Counted from the first letter of the stretch, positions 45,596-56,762 are shown. The stretch: 64,000 nucleotides of DNA from Perognathus longimembris pacificus (GCF_023159225.1 NC_063174.1:33687983-33751982); one strand, 5' to 3'. Translations and numbers: made by a program. The notes: generated by a model from the letters alone, not told the origin.

Positions 45596-46011
45596 CATCC
45601 CATGATTTTTAACTCAACAGATCTCTATGATATTCAATGTATTGTAGTCTAATACTTTAAATCTATGGTTAATTGAAGAACTTAGCCCTAATTGTGCTGA
45701 ACATATACAGCTTTTCTATATCATCCTCATCCTCACCATGCAAATACTCTAAGCAGCCAGTCCTGGACCTTCTTCCAGAGAAGAATCAGAACCAAGTGAA
45801 AGCTAGAGACCCCTCTCTCAAAAGGGATTTAAAGCTATGAGTGAACGTGAGTTTATGTCACTAACCCTAACCCATTCCTAATCCTATTTCTCAACAACTA
45901 CCCTTCATTGCCACCCAAATATTGCCAGAAATGAACAAGAAGGTATCTGCTTCATATCATTCCAGGGAAATGACCTTCAAGTACAAATGACCATGGAAAG
46001 TATTTGTTTGT

Positions 46012-46085
46012 TTTGGTCGTACTGGAGTTTGAACATGAGTTCATACTGGCTGTGCTCTTCCACTTGAGCCCCTCCTCCAGCCAGT
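46012..46085 (-). repeat. ID-like monomer, minus, old
   Basis: 'gtactggagtttgaacatga' and 'gctcttccacttgagcccct' are an antisense ID-type monomer with mutated boxes. Confidence 0.5.
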
Positions 46086-46214
46086 GTTTTGTATGCTTTT
46101 TGGATAGTGGGGTTTGGCTTTTAGCTCATTAGGTAGATCCCCCTACTCCTTGAGCCTCACCCCCCAGGAGGAACTACTTTTTAGGGTACAATCTTGTATT
46201 ATTGTAGTAAGAAA

Positions 46215-46393
46215 GAAGTTGGGTCCTAGTGGCTCATGCCTGTCATTCTAACTACTGAGGAGGTTCAGACAAGTGTCTGGACAAATAATGAGACTCCATC
46301 TCAAAAATAACAGCAAAAGGGACTGGAAGCATGGATCAAGGGGTAGAGAGCCCGCCTAGCAAGTGTTAATCCCTGAGTTCTAACCCCAGTAAC
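46215..46393 (+). repeat. B1-like/ID composite SINE
   Basis: The B1-like left half ('tagtggctcatgcctgtcat', 'gagactccatctcaaaaata') is joined to an ID-like right half ('gggactggaagcatggatca', 'gcccgcctagcaagtgttaa', 'gagttctaaccccagtaac'). It has no Geo module. Confidence 0.75.
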
Positions 46394-46645
46394 AGAAGAC
46401 GAAAGAAAAGTTAGTGCTATGTAGTAGCATTTTAGTGGCCAGAATAAACCAAAAGAGATAGTAGTAAGTAGGCTGGAAAGGCCAGCAGAAAAAGAAACCA
46501 AAACGCCTATACTCTTCTTCCTATCACCTCTCCATAGCTTAGCTTCTCATATGCAAAATGATAACTGAACTAGCTAGTCCTTAAGGACTCTTTCAGCTCT
46601 AGTTGTGGATATTTTACATTTATACTAAGAGCATTTTAGAACTAG

Positions 46646-46720
46646 GGGGCATGGCTTGAATGAGAAAGCACTTGCCTAGCAAGCAGAAGGCTCTGAGTTC
46701 AAACCCCAGTACTATCAAAA
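46646..46720 (+). repeat. ID-like monomer
   Basis: 'agggggcatggcttgaatga', 'cacttgcctagcaagcagaa' and box-B 'gagttcaaaccccagtac', then an A-rich tail. Confidence 0.72.
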
Positions 46721-47620
46721 AGGAAAAAGAAGCAAGACCATATGAAACGTTCTTCATAATAATGTTAATATAGCAAAAGATTGAAATTCAATGTTTACCA
46801 AATTCAAATTAAAAACAAATTAGAATCAAAATTGGTTAAATGATGTTGTGGGAAGATTTGGACTAGATACTTGCACAGGGCCTAACATCCCAAGTGATTT
46901 TTGGCTGGTTTTAGGAGACCCTGTAACCAATGAACTAATTAAACTATAGCCAAGAGATTAGTTAATTGACTAAGCTTTAGCTAATCAGTTGTTTTCTATG
47001 CCTCACTTCCATTTCTTTAGAAATACTGTCTAACAGCACTTGCTGGAGCTCTTAGAACCTTCAGTGGTACTGGAAGCTGCCTAATGTGTTCATCGTTTTT
47101 GTTTTGTTTTACCCAAATGAACTCCACTAAATTTAATTGGTCTATGAGATTTCCCTTTAGCACCAACCATGGTATGTATATACATACATACACATAAATA
47201 GTGATCAAAATGAGGATGTGATTTTATTATTATTGATAGGGGAAAATGTCATAATATATCATTGAATTTTTTATAGCTCTAAATAATTTCTATATGACTA
47301 ACAAGTAAAACGTAACAAAAAATATATTCCTAAACCTCTTGAGTTATTTCTAGATGATAGATTTAGAGTAATTATCATTCCCATCTCTATTTTTCTATGA
47401 CATGAAGATGTTTTATAAGCATAGAATAATTTCATAATAAACAACAAAGATTTTTAATTTTAGAAAAATATAGCAAAATGTAAATAGAAAATATTAGATC
47501 CTTTCTTGCCAACACATTTTGATAGAAAGAAGAGCTAGGACAAGGACAAAATAGCAGGGAATTTGAGGAAAAAAACGATGGCTGATATTTTCATTAATTA
47601 TTTAGATAATGAGATAAATA
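46721..47620. other. Unassigned A/T-rich sequence
   Basis: No exon or repeat recognised. Confidence 0.4.
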
Positions 47621-47674
47621 GAAATAGGAGGATTGCTTTTTGAGGCCAGCCCTATCTCAAAATCAACCCAGGCA

Positions 47675-47772
47675 CAAGGAGGAGGATATAGAAGAGTAAT
47701 AGAAGAGGTAGATTTAACTAAAGTATATTTTATTCATGTATGAAAAATCACAAGGAAACTCCTTTGTAGAAT
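47675..47772 (+). mobile_element. Older L1 3' end
   Basis: 'gagtaatagaagaggtagat', 'tattcatgtatgaaaaatca' and 'caaggaaactcctttgtag' match the segment inside the LTR at 58.5 kb and the antisense of the 12.9-kb fragment. Confidence 0.6.
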
Positions 47773-47801
47773 AGACTAAGTTTTTTGTTTGTTTGTTTTT
47801 A

Positions 47802-48240
47802 AGCCAGCCTGGTAGTATATGTCTGTAATACCAGCCACTAAAGAATCTGAGGGGATGTGTGGGCGATCTGGCTGCGACATCAGTCACCCCATTGATCGCC
47901 AGGGTTGATTAGGCTGATCTGGCTGGCTAGGCAGGTGTCCCCTTCCTCCCTCACCGCTCCATGTGTGTCCCTCCCGAAGCTGCGCGCTCAGTCGAAGAGG
48001 ACGACCATCCCCGATAGAGGAGGACCGGTCTTCGGTCAAGGGTATATGAGTAGCTGCGCTCCCCTGCTAGAACCTCCAAAGAAGCTCTCAAGAATCTGAG
48101 GTAGGTAGATCTTAGCTTAAGGTCTGTCCCCAGGAAAGTTAGTGAGAGACTTAACCAGAAAAACAAGCTAAAACTAAAAGGGCTGAAGTGTGGCTTACCT
48201 AGCAGCATAAGGCCCTGCAGTTCAAGCCTCAGTCCTACAA
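47802..48240 (+). repeat. B1-like/ID composite SINE, host of 7SK insertion
   Basis: The left half begins 'agccagcctggtagtatatg' and 'ctgtaataccagccactaaa'. After the insertion it resumes 'aatctgaggtaggtagatct' and reaches an ID-like right half ('gggctgaagtgtggcttacc', 'gcagttcaagcctcagtcc'). Confidence 0.8.
47853..48089 (+). pseudogene. Rn7sk-ps: 7SK RNA retropseudogene, 3'-truncated, tailless
   Basis: About 237 bp match the 5' part of 7SK RNA, the RNA polymerase III snRNA that holds P-TEFb inactive with HEXIM and LARP7. Recognisable blocks include 'gggcgatctggctgcgacat', 'ccattgatcgccagggttga', 'cgctccatgtgtgtccctcc' and 'gaggaccggtcttcggtcaa'. It starts at 7SK nucleotide 1 and stops near nucleotide 240, so about the last 90 nucleotides and the terminator are missing and there is no poly(A). 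The 12-bp duplication aagaatctgagg flanks it (47841-47852 and 48090-48101); the right copy shares 'aag' with the RNA. From memory of the human RNA about eight substitutions are present, many of CpG type. No external Pol III promoter (PSE plus TATA) is expected upstream, as the sequence there is SINE. Confidence 0.95.
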
Positions 48241-49223
48241 AGAACAAAAATTTCAGCAGATAAAATCAATGTGCCATGAAGGTGAAGGACCCTTCTTGTT
48301 GCACACAACTGGTGATGCCTTCAGCAACGTCAGAGACACATGCTGGCCTAAGGCATTCTCACGCCCTCATACCAATCTTTGCACAATATAAAGAGTGATC
48401 AAGCCATCCCACTGGCTCTGAAATCCAAACTGAGAGGAAATAATCCTATTTTATGATAAGACTAATGTTTAAAACTTTGCTTTCTTCACTAACATGCATA
48501 CATTACTTGATTTTTTCCCAAGGTGCCTCATCAATCCTGATAATTACACTTATCACCCAAACAAGCTTAGAAAAAATACAGAACAAATTGTTGAAGGGTT
48601 GATTAAAACCAATAGAGATCAATACTATGAGAAGTCAGCAAAGAAGGATAACTAAGTTCCCTAAACACAAAAAGGAAATGAACAGTTTTGACCAAATTAA
48701 AAACTAGTGGAGACAGACCAACACCAACCACCTTGTGGCAGGTTATAAATTAAATATAGTCAGCATCCTCTAACTCCTATTTCCTGCATGGGGAGCAGGA
48801 AATGCTTCTCTTTTTCTATGTCTCTATACTTTAACCTGTTATACCAAAATAAATCCTTGCTAAAACTTTCAAAAGAAACCCCACCAAATACAGTCAATAC
48901 TGTAGTTGTTCAAAATGTGGGGTGTGGCTGCCTGTGCGTAGGCCTTTGAAATGTCTACTTGTGAGGAGGGGTTTTTCTGTGACCACCTTTAATATTTCAT
49001 TCTGTAGTGCTTGCTTTTAACCAATTACATCATTCCTGCCATATTCAAATTCCTTTATTCCCTTTGGGGTGTCAGTGGCTATAATGGTTAATTATGTAGG
49101 TTCTAGAGCAGGTATCTAGGAGAGAAGCTATGCTCACAAAGAGAATTTCTAAGATTCAGGAAGTTACCTGAAATGCTGGAGGTGAAAGTCCAGATTAGGA
49201 AACTCTAATAAAATAATATTAAG
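48241..49223. other. Unassigned; possible eroded LTR near 48.74-48.88 kb
   Basis: The segment ending 'ccaaaataaatccttgctaa' looks like an LTR polyadenylation region but has no visible matching start. No exon found. Confidence 0.25.
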
Positions 49224-49408
49224 TTGGGCACCTATGACTCACCCCTGAAATCCTAGCTACTCAGGAGGCCGAGACCTAAGGATTACACAGTATGAAGCTA
49301 GCTGGGGCAGAGAAGTCGATGAGACTCTTTATCTCCAATTAACCACTAAAAAAACAGAAGTGGAGCTGTGGCTTAAGTGGTAGAGTGCCAGCTTAGAGAA
49401 CAAAACAA
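49224..49408 (+). repeat. B1-like/Geo SINE, 3'-truncated
   Basis: Left half with 'ctactcaggaggccgagacc' and 'gagactctttatctccaatt'. Geo stops after 'gagtgccagcttagagaaca'. Confidence 0.85.
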
Positions 49409-49898
49409 GTTACTATTAAGTCAAGGAGAACCTATGTAAAATTTAGAGTAATTTTTTTCTCAATTTATCACTTATTCTATGTGTCACACTCCACTCCCTG
49501 AAATTATTCTTAAGGAGGTGCTTGCATTTTATTTACCAGAGTAACATCCTATATCAGTCTTCTCAGCTAGCTGGTAAAATGCTTGACACTTAAAAACTTG
49601 ATTTAAATTTCTTTTCTATTGCCCAACATGCCTGGCATCATATTGAATAATGATAAATGGTAATATACAAAAATAATATTGAGGACTTTATCAGCACAGA
49701 TACATAGTACTGCTTGCTTTGATTGATAAACCCCTGTCAGAGATTCTAGATATTCTCTTCCTCAGAAGACATGATGACTCCAAGGTAACCATAGATCCCT
49801 GCTCACCCAAGACAATCTTGGCTTATGCTTGCCATCTTGGCATAATCATTAATCGTATTTCCTTGTACTTTCAAGAGTGTGCTGGTTTGAACCAAACT

Positions 49899-50101
49899 AC
49901 TCAGGAGGCTGAGATCTGAAGATCATGGCTTGAAATCTGTCTGGGCAGGAAAGTCCATGAGACTCTTATCTCCATCTAACTACCAAAAAGCTGAAGGTGG
50001 AACTGTTCATCAAGTGGTAGAGCTCTAGACTTGGAAAACGAAACAAAACAAAAAATCTTCAGGGACAACACAGAGGCCCTAAATTTAAGCCCCAGGACTG
50101 G
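49899..50101 (+). repeat. B1-like/Geo SINE, 5'-truncated
   Basis: Starts at 'ctactcaggaggctgagatc' within the B1-like half and continues to the Geo end 'aagccccaggactggacacc', then a CA tail. Confidence 0.87.
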
Positions 50102-50111
50102 ACACCACACA

Positions 50112-50150
<39 letters not shown>

Positions 50151-50167
50151 CACACACACACACACAC
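50102..50167. repeat. (CA)n SINE tail
   Basis: About 32 CA units with two interruptions, at the Geo 3' end. Confidence 0.96.
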
Positions 50168-50794
50168 CTGCATGTACTGGCTTGGACAATGTGTAATGAC
50201 TCTATTAAACAACCACTAAGGGGCTCCCCAGTAAGTTCCAGTATGCAAAAGTAATTTGGCTTTTGCAGTAAATGAAAGCTTTGTGGCAAAGACAACCACC
50301 AGGTTAAGATTACATGTATTATTAACTGCTTGCAATTTCCGGAGACAATTTATCACTATATAAATTTAAGTCAACTCTGCCCTCTACTGTCTTCTGACTA
50401 TATTATGACACTGCTCATTGATTGAGGATGACTGCGTTTAGTCCTGCTGATTACTTCATTGTTTACTATACTGGTCTTCAGCCTGGTCTGCAGCTATATT
50501 GTTTTTAATAGTCTCTGCTGCCTATACTGCACCCCATACCAATTAACTCAGACTCTGAGCATGAGACTCTAACATCAAAAATTTTAAAAGCTCTCCATTT
50601 GGTTCCAATGTGCACTCAGAGTTGAGACCCTTGTTTAGAATGTCAGATCAAATTATCTATTGTGAGTCACTTAACTTTTTTATTCCATAACCTAGATTAT
50701 AGTATACACCTAATCATGTCTGGTTAGGCTTTGCAGATTTAAAGCAAAAGGATGACTATATCATTACAACTTCTCATCACTACTGGGATTTTGG

Positions 50795-51345
50795 AGGGCA
50801 GTACTGGGGTTCAAACTCATGCTTCAAGCTTTCTATGTAAACACTCTGTAGATAAAAAAAAAAAAACAATTCCAGTCCTTTTTTTTCTTTGAGATAAGGT
50901 CTAAGTTTTTACCCAAGTCAACTTGGGTTAAAAAGGCCAACTTATGGTCTGGGAATATGGCCTAGTGGCAAGAGTGCTTGCCTCATATACATGAAGGCCA
51001 GGGTTTGATTCCCCAGCACCACATATATAGAAATGGCCAGAAGTGGCGTTGTGGCTCAAGTGGCAGAGTGCTAGCCTTGAGCAAAAAGAAGCCAGGGACA
51101 GTGCTCAGGCCCTGAGTCCAAGCCCCAGGACTGGTGGAAAAGAAAAAAAAAAAAAAGAAAGAAAGGCCAATTTATTTGATTCCCACTCTAGCTAGGATGA
51201 TAGGCACATGTCATGCCTGGCTTTTTTTGGTTCAGATGAGATCTCTTGAGGTTTTTCTGCCTAGGGTTAGCCTGAAAACTTGATCCTCCCAAACTCTGCC
51301 TCCTGAATAAGGATTACAGATGTAAGCCACAATGCTTGGCCAGAA
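50795..51345 (-). repeat. Old ID/B1-like cluster, split by a younger SINE
   Basis: Antisense ID-like ('cagtactggggttcaaactc') and B1-like pieces ('tttgagataaggtctaagtt'; 'cttgatcctcccaaactctg', 'ggattacagatgtaagccac') lie on both sides of the IDL-Geo copy at 50,946-51,161. Confidence 0.5.
50946..51161 (+). repeat. IDL-Geo SINE, intact TSD
   Basis: A full dimer flanked by aaaggccaacttat (50932-50945) and aaaggccaatttat (51162-51175), one mismatch. Inserted within an older B1-like piece. Confidence 0.94.
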
Positions 51346-51419
51346 AATAGTATTTTAAAAAACATTGATAAGGGTTACTGTTTTCCTTTTATATGAACAT
51401 AATTTTTTTCCCTCTTTTT

Positions 51420-51643
51420 AGTTGGTCATGGCTTGAACTCAGGGCCTAAGCACTGTCTCTGAGCTCTTTTGTTCAAGGTTAGCACTCTATCACTTTGAGC
51501 CACAGCTACACTTTGTTTTTCAGTGGATAATTGAGGATAAGAGTCTCACAGGGAGTTTTTTTGCCTGGGAGGCTTCAATGGTGATTTTCAGATCTCAGCA
51601 TCCTGGGTAGCGAGGATTACAGGCATGAGCCACTGACGGCTGG
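51420..51643 (-). repeat. B1-like/Geo SINE, minus
   Basis: Antisense Geo ('gaactcagggcctaagcact', 'actttgagccacagctacac'), then the B1-like half ('gagtctcacagggag', 'ggattacaggcatgagccac'). Confidence 0.9.
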
Positions 51644-52447
51644 CAAAAGTACATTTTTATTTATAGTAATGATATTGACAGTATCTACCAGATGATGATG
51701 CCACCACTCAGCCCTCATTCTCTGTTGATTTAATTATCTGCTGAGGAAGCTTCAGAAGAGCCAAGAGAGTTGGGCCAGAAGATAGGGGCAAATGAGGTAG
51801 AGCCCACTGCATTAAAACACTGTTTCCTTTTTCTTGAATGTTCAGAGACTTGTTAATGGAGTTTATCATATGGAAAAGCACTGATGTGAAAGCCCAGGAA
51901 ATCTACTGGAGTAGAAGTTGCACTGATTAGAACATTAAGAAAATTAAGTCACTAAGGAGGAAGGAATTCCAGAGGGAATAAGACAGAAAAGAAAAAGAGA
52001 CAGAAAAATTATTAATAATCAGAGAAAAAGAGAAAAAAACACGTTTGCAGAAAAGTATCCAAAAAGCAGATTATTAATAATAATCAAAAGTTTGCTAGCT
52101 TCTTCCCTTTTCTAAAGTTGCTCTGGCTAATTTGAGCCCAGTGTCTGAGATTGGCCCTATGAGGAGAGATTTTATTCTTCTTAAAGCAAACTCATAACTA
52201 GGATTAGCCAGAAAAATATTGGCCTGAGAAAGAGGGGTCATGACTTTTTAAAAATGCCTTTCCAAGTAAAAATCTTTCTGTAAATGTACTGAGTCCAAAG
52301 AATTGGCCCTTTGTCCTTTCTGAGTAACAGATTCCATGAATATCTTATGAAAACTTCAGATCCTTAGCCCAGAGAAAAATGGACATTGATACAGAGATGT
52401 ACCATCTTCCATATGGTTCTATCCTTGTTTAAAAACTATAGATTCAC

Positions 52448-52645
52448 TAGGCACTTCTGGCTCATACTTGTAATCCTAGCTATTCCAGCGGTGAAAATCT
52501 AAAGACTGATATTTGAAGCCAGCTGGGACAGAAAAGTCTGTGAGACTCTTTATTTCCAGCTAACCAACAAAAAGCCTGAAGTGAAACTATGGATCATGTG
52601 GTAGAGTACCAACCTTGAGTGAAAAAGCCAAGCAAGAATGCAAGA
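52448..52645 (+). repeat. B1-like/Geo SINE, diverged
   Basis: 'ttctggctcatacttgtaat' and 'gagactctttatttccagct', then a Geo part ending 'gaaaaagccaagcaagaatg'. An LTR begins 16 bp further on. Confidence 0.8.
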
Positions 52646-52661
52646 ATGCTGGTAGGGTCTT

Positions 52662-53249
52662 TGTTGTAATTGCCTATGGAAGGCTCTGTGTTATAAGGGT
52701 TAAGGGATGAGTAGGTGTGCCGGGCTTCGCTCTACCCCCCATCCACGTGTGTGTGTGTGGGTGTCCTGGGCTTGTCTGCCTCTTCCATGTGGTCCTCTCT
52801 GGCTCCCTCATGTCCCCTGGCCAGTAAGGATTAATCACGGGAGCGGAAACCCCAGGTAGCCTCAGTTCGTGTGTGGTCGCAGGACCCCTGCCCCCTTCCC
52901 ATCCCAAGGAAGACATGGGCGTGTGGGTGTCCCAGAGAAGCCTCCTGGGTGTTCTAATTTATTCAAGGGAGGGGCCAACAATTTATACCCCCAAAGGCAG
53001 GTGCAGGAGAGAGGCTACTGGATCTTAATGATTGGCTTGATGGACTGTCCATCAGTTGATGTTACGGAACTTCCTCTATGGGCAGAGACCACAGCCCCCC
53101 AAGGACCGGGTTTCTGGGGTCCCCGCCATTACACACGTGGCCTAGCCGAGAGGCGGGGGCTGCTTTGCTTTTCGTCCGGTTGAAGGCGGAAGGTGGGGGA
53201 GACGGGCTAAGTGGACCGTCCCCTCTTAAAGGCACAGCTGTCCCCAACA
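52662..53249 (-). mobile_element. Solo ERV LTR, minus strand, 588 bp
   Basis: An isolated, fairly G+C-rich unit with terminal TG...CA and 5-bp inverted ends (TGTTG/CAACA). On the minus strand it has a TATAAA box (plus 52,982-52,987) and an AATAAA signal (plus 52,958-52,963) about 24 bp further on, then a long downstream part. That layout suits a class II (ERVK-like) LTR. No gag, pol or env-like frame adjoins it. The 6-bp flanks (ggtctt and tcggtg) do not match, so the duplication has decayed or the copy arose by recombination. It has no coding capacity. Confidence 0.8.
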
Positions 53250-53569
53250 TCGGTGGAAATAATTAATGAGACCTGACCTTTGGAGAAATTTGGTAGTGAA
53301 AGGCCAAGAAATAGCTAGGATTAAGAAAGGATTTCTTCTAAAGGATATGATAAGGAATTTATGTTCTGTATTGAGCTTTATTTGCTTAGAATAAATTCCT
53401 AGTTTTCAAATTGCTCACAATATCTTTCTTCCTATGAATTCCAAGCTAGAAGCTTACTGGAGCAAGGGATGAGAAAAACACATATAGTAAAAGGAGTGAT
53501 AAAGGATTTAACAGGTAGCCATGAACTAGTGATTTAAATGTACCTAATCGTTTTTATATAACTTCTCTT

Positions 53570-53720
53570 TTCTTGCTTATGTCCTAATTCTTCCCTCAAG
53601 GCACAAATCAAATTCCACCAGCTCCACGAACTCCTCCAACTTCTCTAGCCATTGAAAATCACTCTCCTTACAGGCCTTTATGTATGATATCCTTATAATA
53701 AATCACCCAAAGCATGATAC
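53570..53720 (+). repeat. L2-like fragment
   Basis: 'cctcaaggcacaaatcaaat', 'ctccacgaactcctccaact' and 'cactctccttacaggccttt' resemble a diverged LINE2 segment. Confidence 0.4.
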
Positions 53721-54540
53721 TAGAATATTAAAAGGATCATAGTTAGCTTATGTCAGAAACTTGGCATGAACTCAGACTTTCCAAGATGAAGTTGGCCATG
53801 TGATCAGCCTACTTGTATAGTATTCATGTGACACCCATATGTGTTATCTGATAGGTTTTGTTTATATATGTGTATGTATGCATATATGTATATATTTACA
53901 TGTACATGTACTATTTCCTCAAGACAGAAAATCATCTGAGTATAAGCTCTATACTCTTCCTCTGTTTCCCTAGTGCCTATCCAGTGTCTCTCTGTCTCTA
54001 GAAATGGATTGTGGTGAGGATGGGGTTGTAGCCACAAGTGCGTGGTTCTGCTTTGTTGCCTTCTTACTTACCAACACCCTTGGTCTCCTCTGGACTATAT
54101 CCTCTTTCTGTCATATAGAAGAAAGATGACAGCTCCTACCAGGGGACTTTGGAAACCCCATCAAAATGAAGCCACATCTAAGAAAATGCTGCTGTAGCTA
54201 ACTAACATGAAACTAAGTATTGAGAAGTTTTGATTTGCTTGACTTATTTTGCTTAATTAGCATATGCCCCAGTTCAGCATTATCCCTTCTAAACTACCAG
54301 TAAGCAAAAGAGAAGATGATCTGAGAACAGAAAAAGACAGCAGTCAGAATAGCTTAGACTCTGAAAATAAACTAGTACACAAACTGGAAACTGAAAGAAA
54401 TGTGAAGAGGGCTAATTAGGATGAAAGCATCTTTGGTAAGCAAATGCTTAAATACTTAAATACCAGAACAATGCTTCAAAAGAGCATCAGGTCAAATCAA
54501 ATAGGAGTGTTAAAAGGAAAACAACAACATTAACTCCTAG
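53721..54540. other. Unassigned sequence
   Basis: Includes a short imperfect TATG/TATA-rich patch near 53,863-53,905. No exon seen. Confidence 0.4.
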
Positions 54541-55005
54541 CTAGGTGCTGGTGGCTCATGCCTATAATTCTAGCTACTCAGGAGGCTGAGATCTTAGCAT
54601 AGAGGTTCAATGCCAGCCAGGGTGGAAAAGCCAGTGAGAGGGTTTCTCTTTTTGTGTGTGTGTGTGTGTGTGATTTGTGGGTCTTGAACTCAAGGCGTGG
54701 GCACTGTCCCTGAGCTTTTTTGCTCAAGGCTAGCACTCTACCACTTTGAGCCATAGTGCCACTTTTGGTCTTCTGGTGGATAATTGGAGTTAAGAATCTC
54801 ACAGACTTTCCTTTCCTGGCTGGCTTTGAACGGGGATCCTCAGATCTCAGCCTGCTGAGAGCAGCACTTGGCTGGGTAAGACTCTTCCTCCAATAAACTA
54901 CTCAGAAAAAGTGGCACTGTGGCTCATGAGGTAGATTGCTAGCCTTGAGCAAAAGAAGCTCAGGGACAGTGCCTAGGCCCTGAAATTGAGCCTCAGGACT
55001 GGCAA
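54541..55005 (+). repeat. B1-like/Geo SINE, split by an inverted copy
   Basis: The left half (54,541-54,643: 'ggtgctggtggctcatgcct', 'aggaggctgagatcttagca') and the Geo half (54,875-55,005: 'gcactgtggctcatgaggta', 'gctcagggacagtgcctagg') belong to one plus-strand SINE. It was interrupted near the usual 'gtgagactcttatctcc' site. Confidence 0.88.
54644..54874 (-). repeat. Nested B1-like/Geo SINE, minus
   Basis: Antisense tail with (TG)n at 54,653-54,672, Geo ('gaactcaaggcgtgggcact', 'tttgctcaaggctagcactc') and B1-like half ('ggatcctcagatctcagcct'). Flanking 'gtgagag' and 'gtaagac' are a weak duplication. It creates an inverted repeat with its host. Confidence 0.88.
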
Positions 55006-55644
55006 AATTGAATTAAAAATACAAAAATACTCCTTAAAGGAAAATAATCTTGTTTAATCTACCAGAGATTTAGGCCTTACTAAACTCTCCTATTAGTAGG
55101 GATGTAAAAGCAGTATTCCTCTGCTTTTACACATGATAATAGATGGATGAACATTGGGCATTTAGCCATTCTAAAATTTGTTCCAGGGTGATTTCATCTT
55201 TAAACATTTGGCCTAAGATTTATTTAATAGCCCTTTACAACATCACCAGCCTTTCAGACACACCTCTAGATATTCTCTGTTTGCCAGAGTTTAATAAAGA
55301 GTTCCTTAGAAAAGATAAGCCCTTTACCTCCCAAAGACACTCTTCTTCCTTTTAAGACCTTTTTCTATGTAGACTTTGGCCTCATTTAATATATGATCCC
55401 TTAGAGTTCTCAAACTCTCCCTTTGGTTGTTTTTAACTTGAATGCAGCCAATATCTGATAAGTTTATGTCCAGAGTAATTGGGTTCCCTTTAACATTCAA
55501 TCATCACCATCTGAATTATGGTTATCAGACATAAATACTTGTAATTTAGGCACTGAAGGAGTGGTTTTCAATGGTTGACACATTTGGGGACTTTCGTAGG
55601 GTTTGTCTTGGTGTTGAGGAGTACATTAGATAGCATCTAAAAAA

Positions 55645-56355
55645 TATAATGTTATTGTTATTAAGGTGTTGTACAGAGGGGTTACCATTTCAAAAGTCAG
55701 GTAACGAGTACATTTGTTTTGTGGATAATGTCCCCCCTTCCTTTGTTTTCCCTCAGGTTCCCCCTCCCATCCCTGTCCACAGGTTACATTGGTCATTTTC
55801 CACATATTGCATACCCCTGCTTTGTCCCCCTCAAAAACTAAAAAGCCGGGCTGGGAATATGGCCTAGTGGCAAGAGTGCTTGCCTCCTACACATGAAGCT
55901 CTAGGTTCAATTCCCCAGCACCACATATATGGAAAACTGCCAGAAGGGGCGCTGTGGCTCAGGTGGCAGAGTGCTAGCCTTGAGCAAAAAGAAGCCAGGG
56001 ACAGTGCTCAGGCCCTGAGTCCAAGGCCCAGGACTGGTCCATAAAAAAAAACAAACTAAAAAGCCTCAAAAGTAAAACAACAACACTGCTACCACCAACA
56101 ATGATAACAATAAAACACGTTTCCATTTCCTGGAATTTGTTTCAATAAATAGTACTTTAAATGTTCAGAGGAGTTACACCTTTGGGTTCCTCCCCTAAGG
56201 GTAGTCTACTTTAGTCTCACTGCTTGTGTGTGAATGCCTAGAATCCTGTATAGGTTATCATGTTCAGTTATATTTTAGATCTAGCCTCCACATCTGAGAA
56301 AAAAATATGTGCCATTTGTCTTTTTGAGCATGGCTTACCTCATTTAATATAATTT
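55645..56355 (-). mobile_element. L1 3' UTR and ORF2-end fragment, minus
   Basis: Antisense L1 terminus ('gttgtacagaggggttacca', 'cgagtacatttgttttgtgg', C-rich run) continues beyond the SINE at 55,848-56,052. It reaches sequence typical of the ORF2 end ('tttttgagcatggcttacct', 'catttaatataat'). About 500 bp of L1. Confidence 0.75.
55848..56052 (+). repeat. IDL-Geo SINE nested in L1, intact TSD
   Basis: A full dimer flanked by aaactaaaaagcc at 55835-55847 and 56053-56065, within the L1 fragment and opposite to it. Confidence 0.95.
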
Positions 56356-56544
56356 GTTAGATAACATCTTAAGAGTTCTTCTAGAGAGCTCTGGGATTCT
56401 CTGAAGCAAGAATTAGTTACCATCCTTTGACTAATCATCGACATACTCCTTATCTCCCTTAGGTTGTCTAAACTCATCTTTATCATCAAATTAACTTCTT
56501 ACGAAATACTCAACACATAGATCCTGTATTGGATGGATTCTCTC

Positions 56545-56630
56545 CTCTCTTACAGCAATTCAGTGAAGAAGGCACAGAGAAGCTAACTGCCTTGCTCAAT
56601 GTTTCACAGCTAATATGTGTGTGTTCGCAT
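56545..56630 (-). repeat. MIR fragment, minus
   Basis: 'ttacagcaattcagtgaaga', 'ggcacagagaagctaactgc' and 'cttgctcaatgtttcacagc' match the antisense MIR core. Confidence 0.65.
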
Positions 56631-56762
56631 ACGAATATCACTACACAGACACTTTGGTAGAAAGTATAATCTTGGTAAGAGGAAACCCAAGAAAGTTTTG
56701 CCAGGCACCAGTGGCTCATGCCTATAATTTTTGCTATTTAGGAGGTTAAGATTCGAAGATCA

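Noticed and set aside
47853..48089. Functional 7SK gene
   Set aside because: The 3' hairpin and terminator are missing, the upstream sequence is a SINE rather than a Pol III type 3 promoter, and flanking duplications mark it as a retrocopy.
48740..48880. Possible LTR end (aataaatcc region)
   Set aside because: No matching LTR start, inverted ends or duplication could be found.
49976..50295. Cys/Val-rich frames around 50.1 kb
   Set aside because: Products of the CA microsatellite and the SINE tail.
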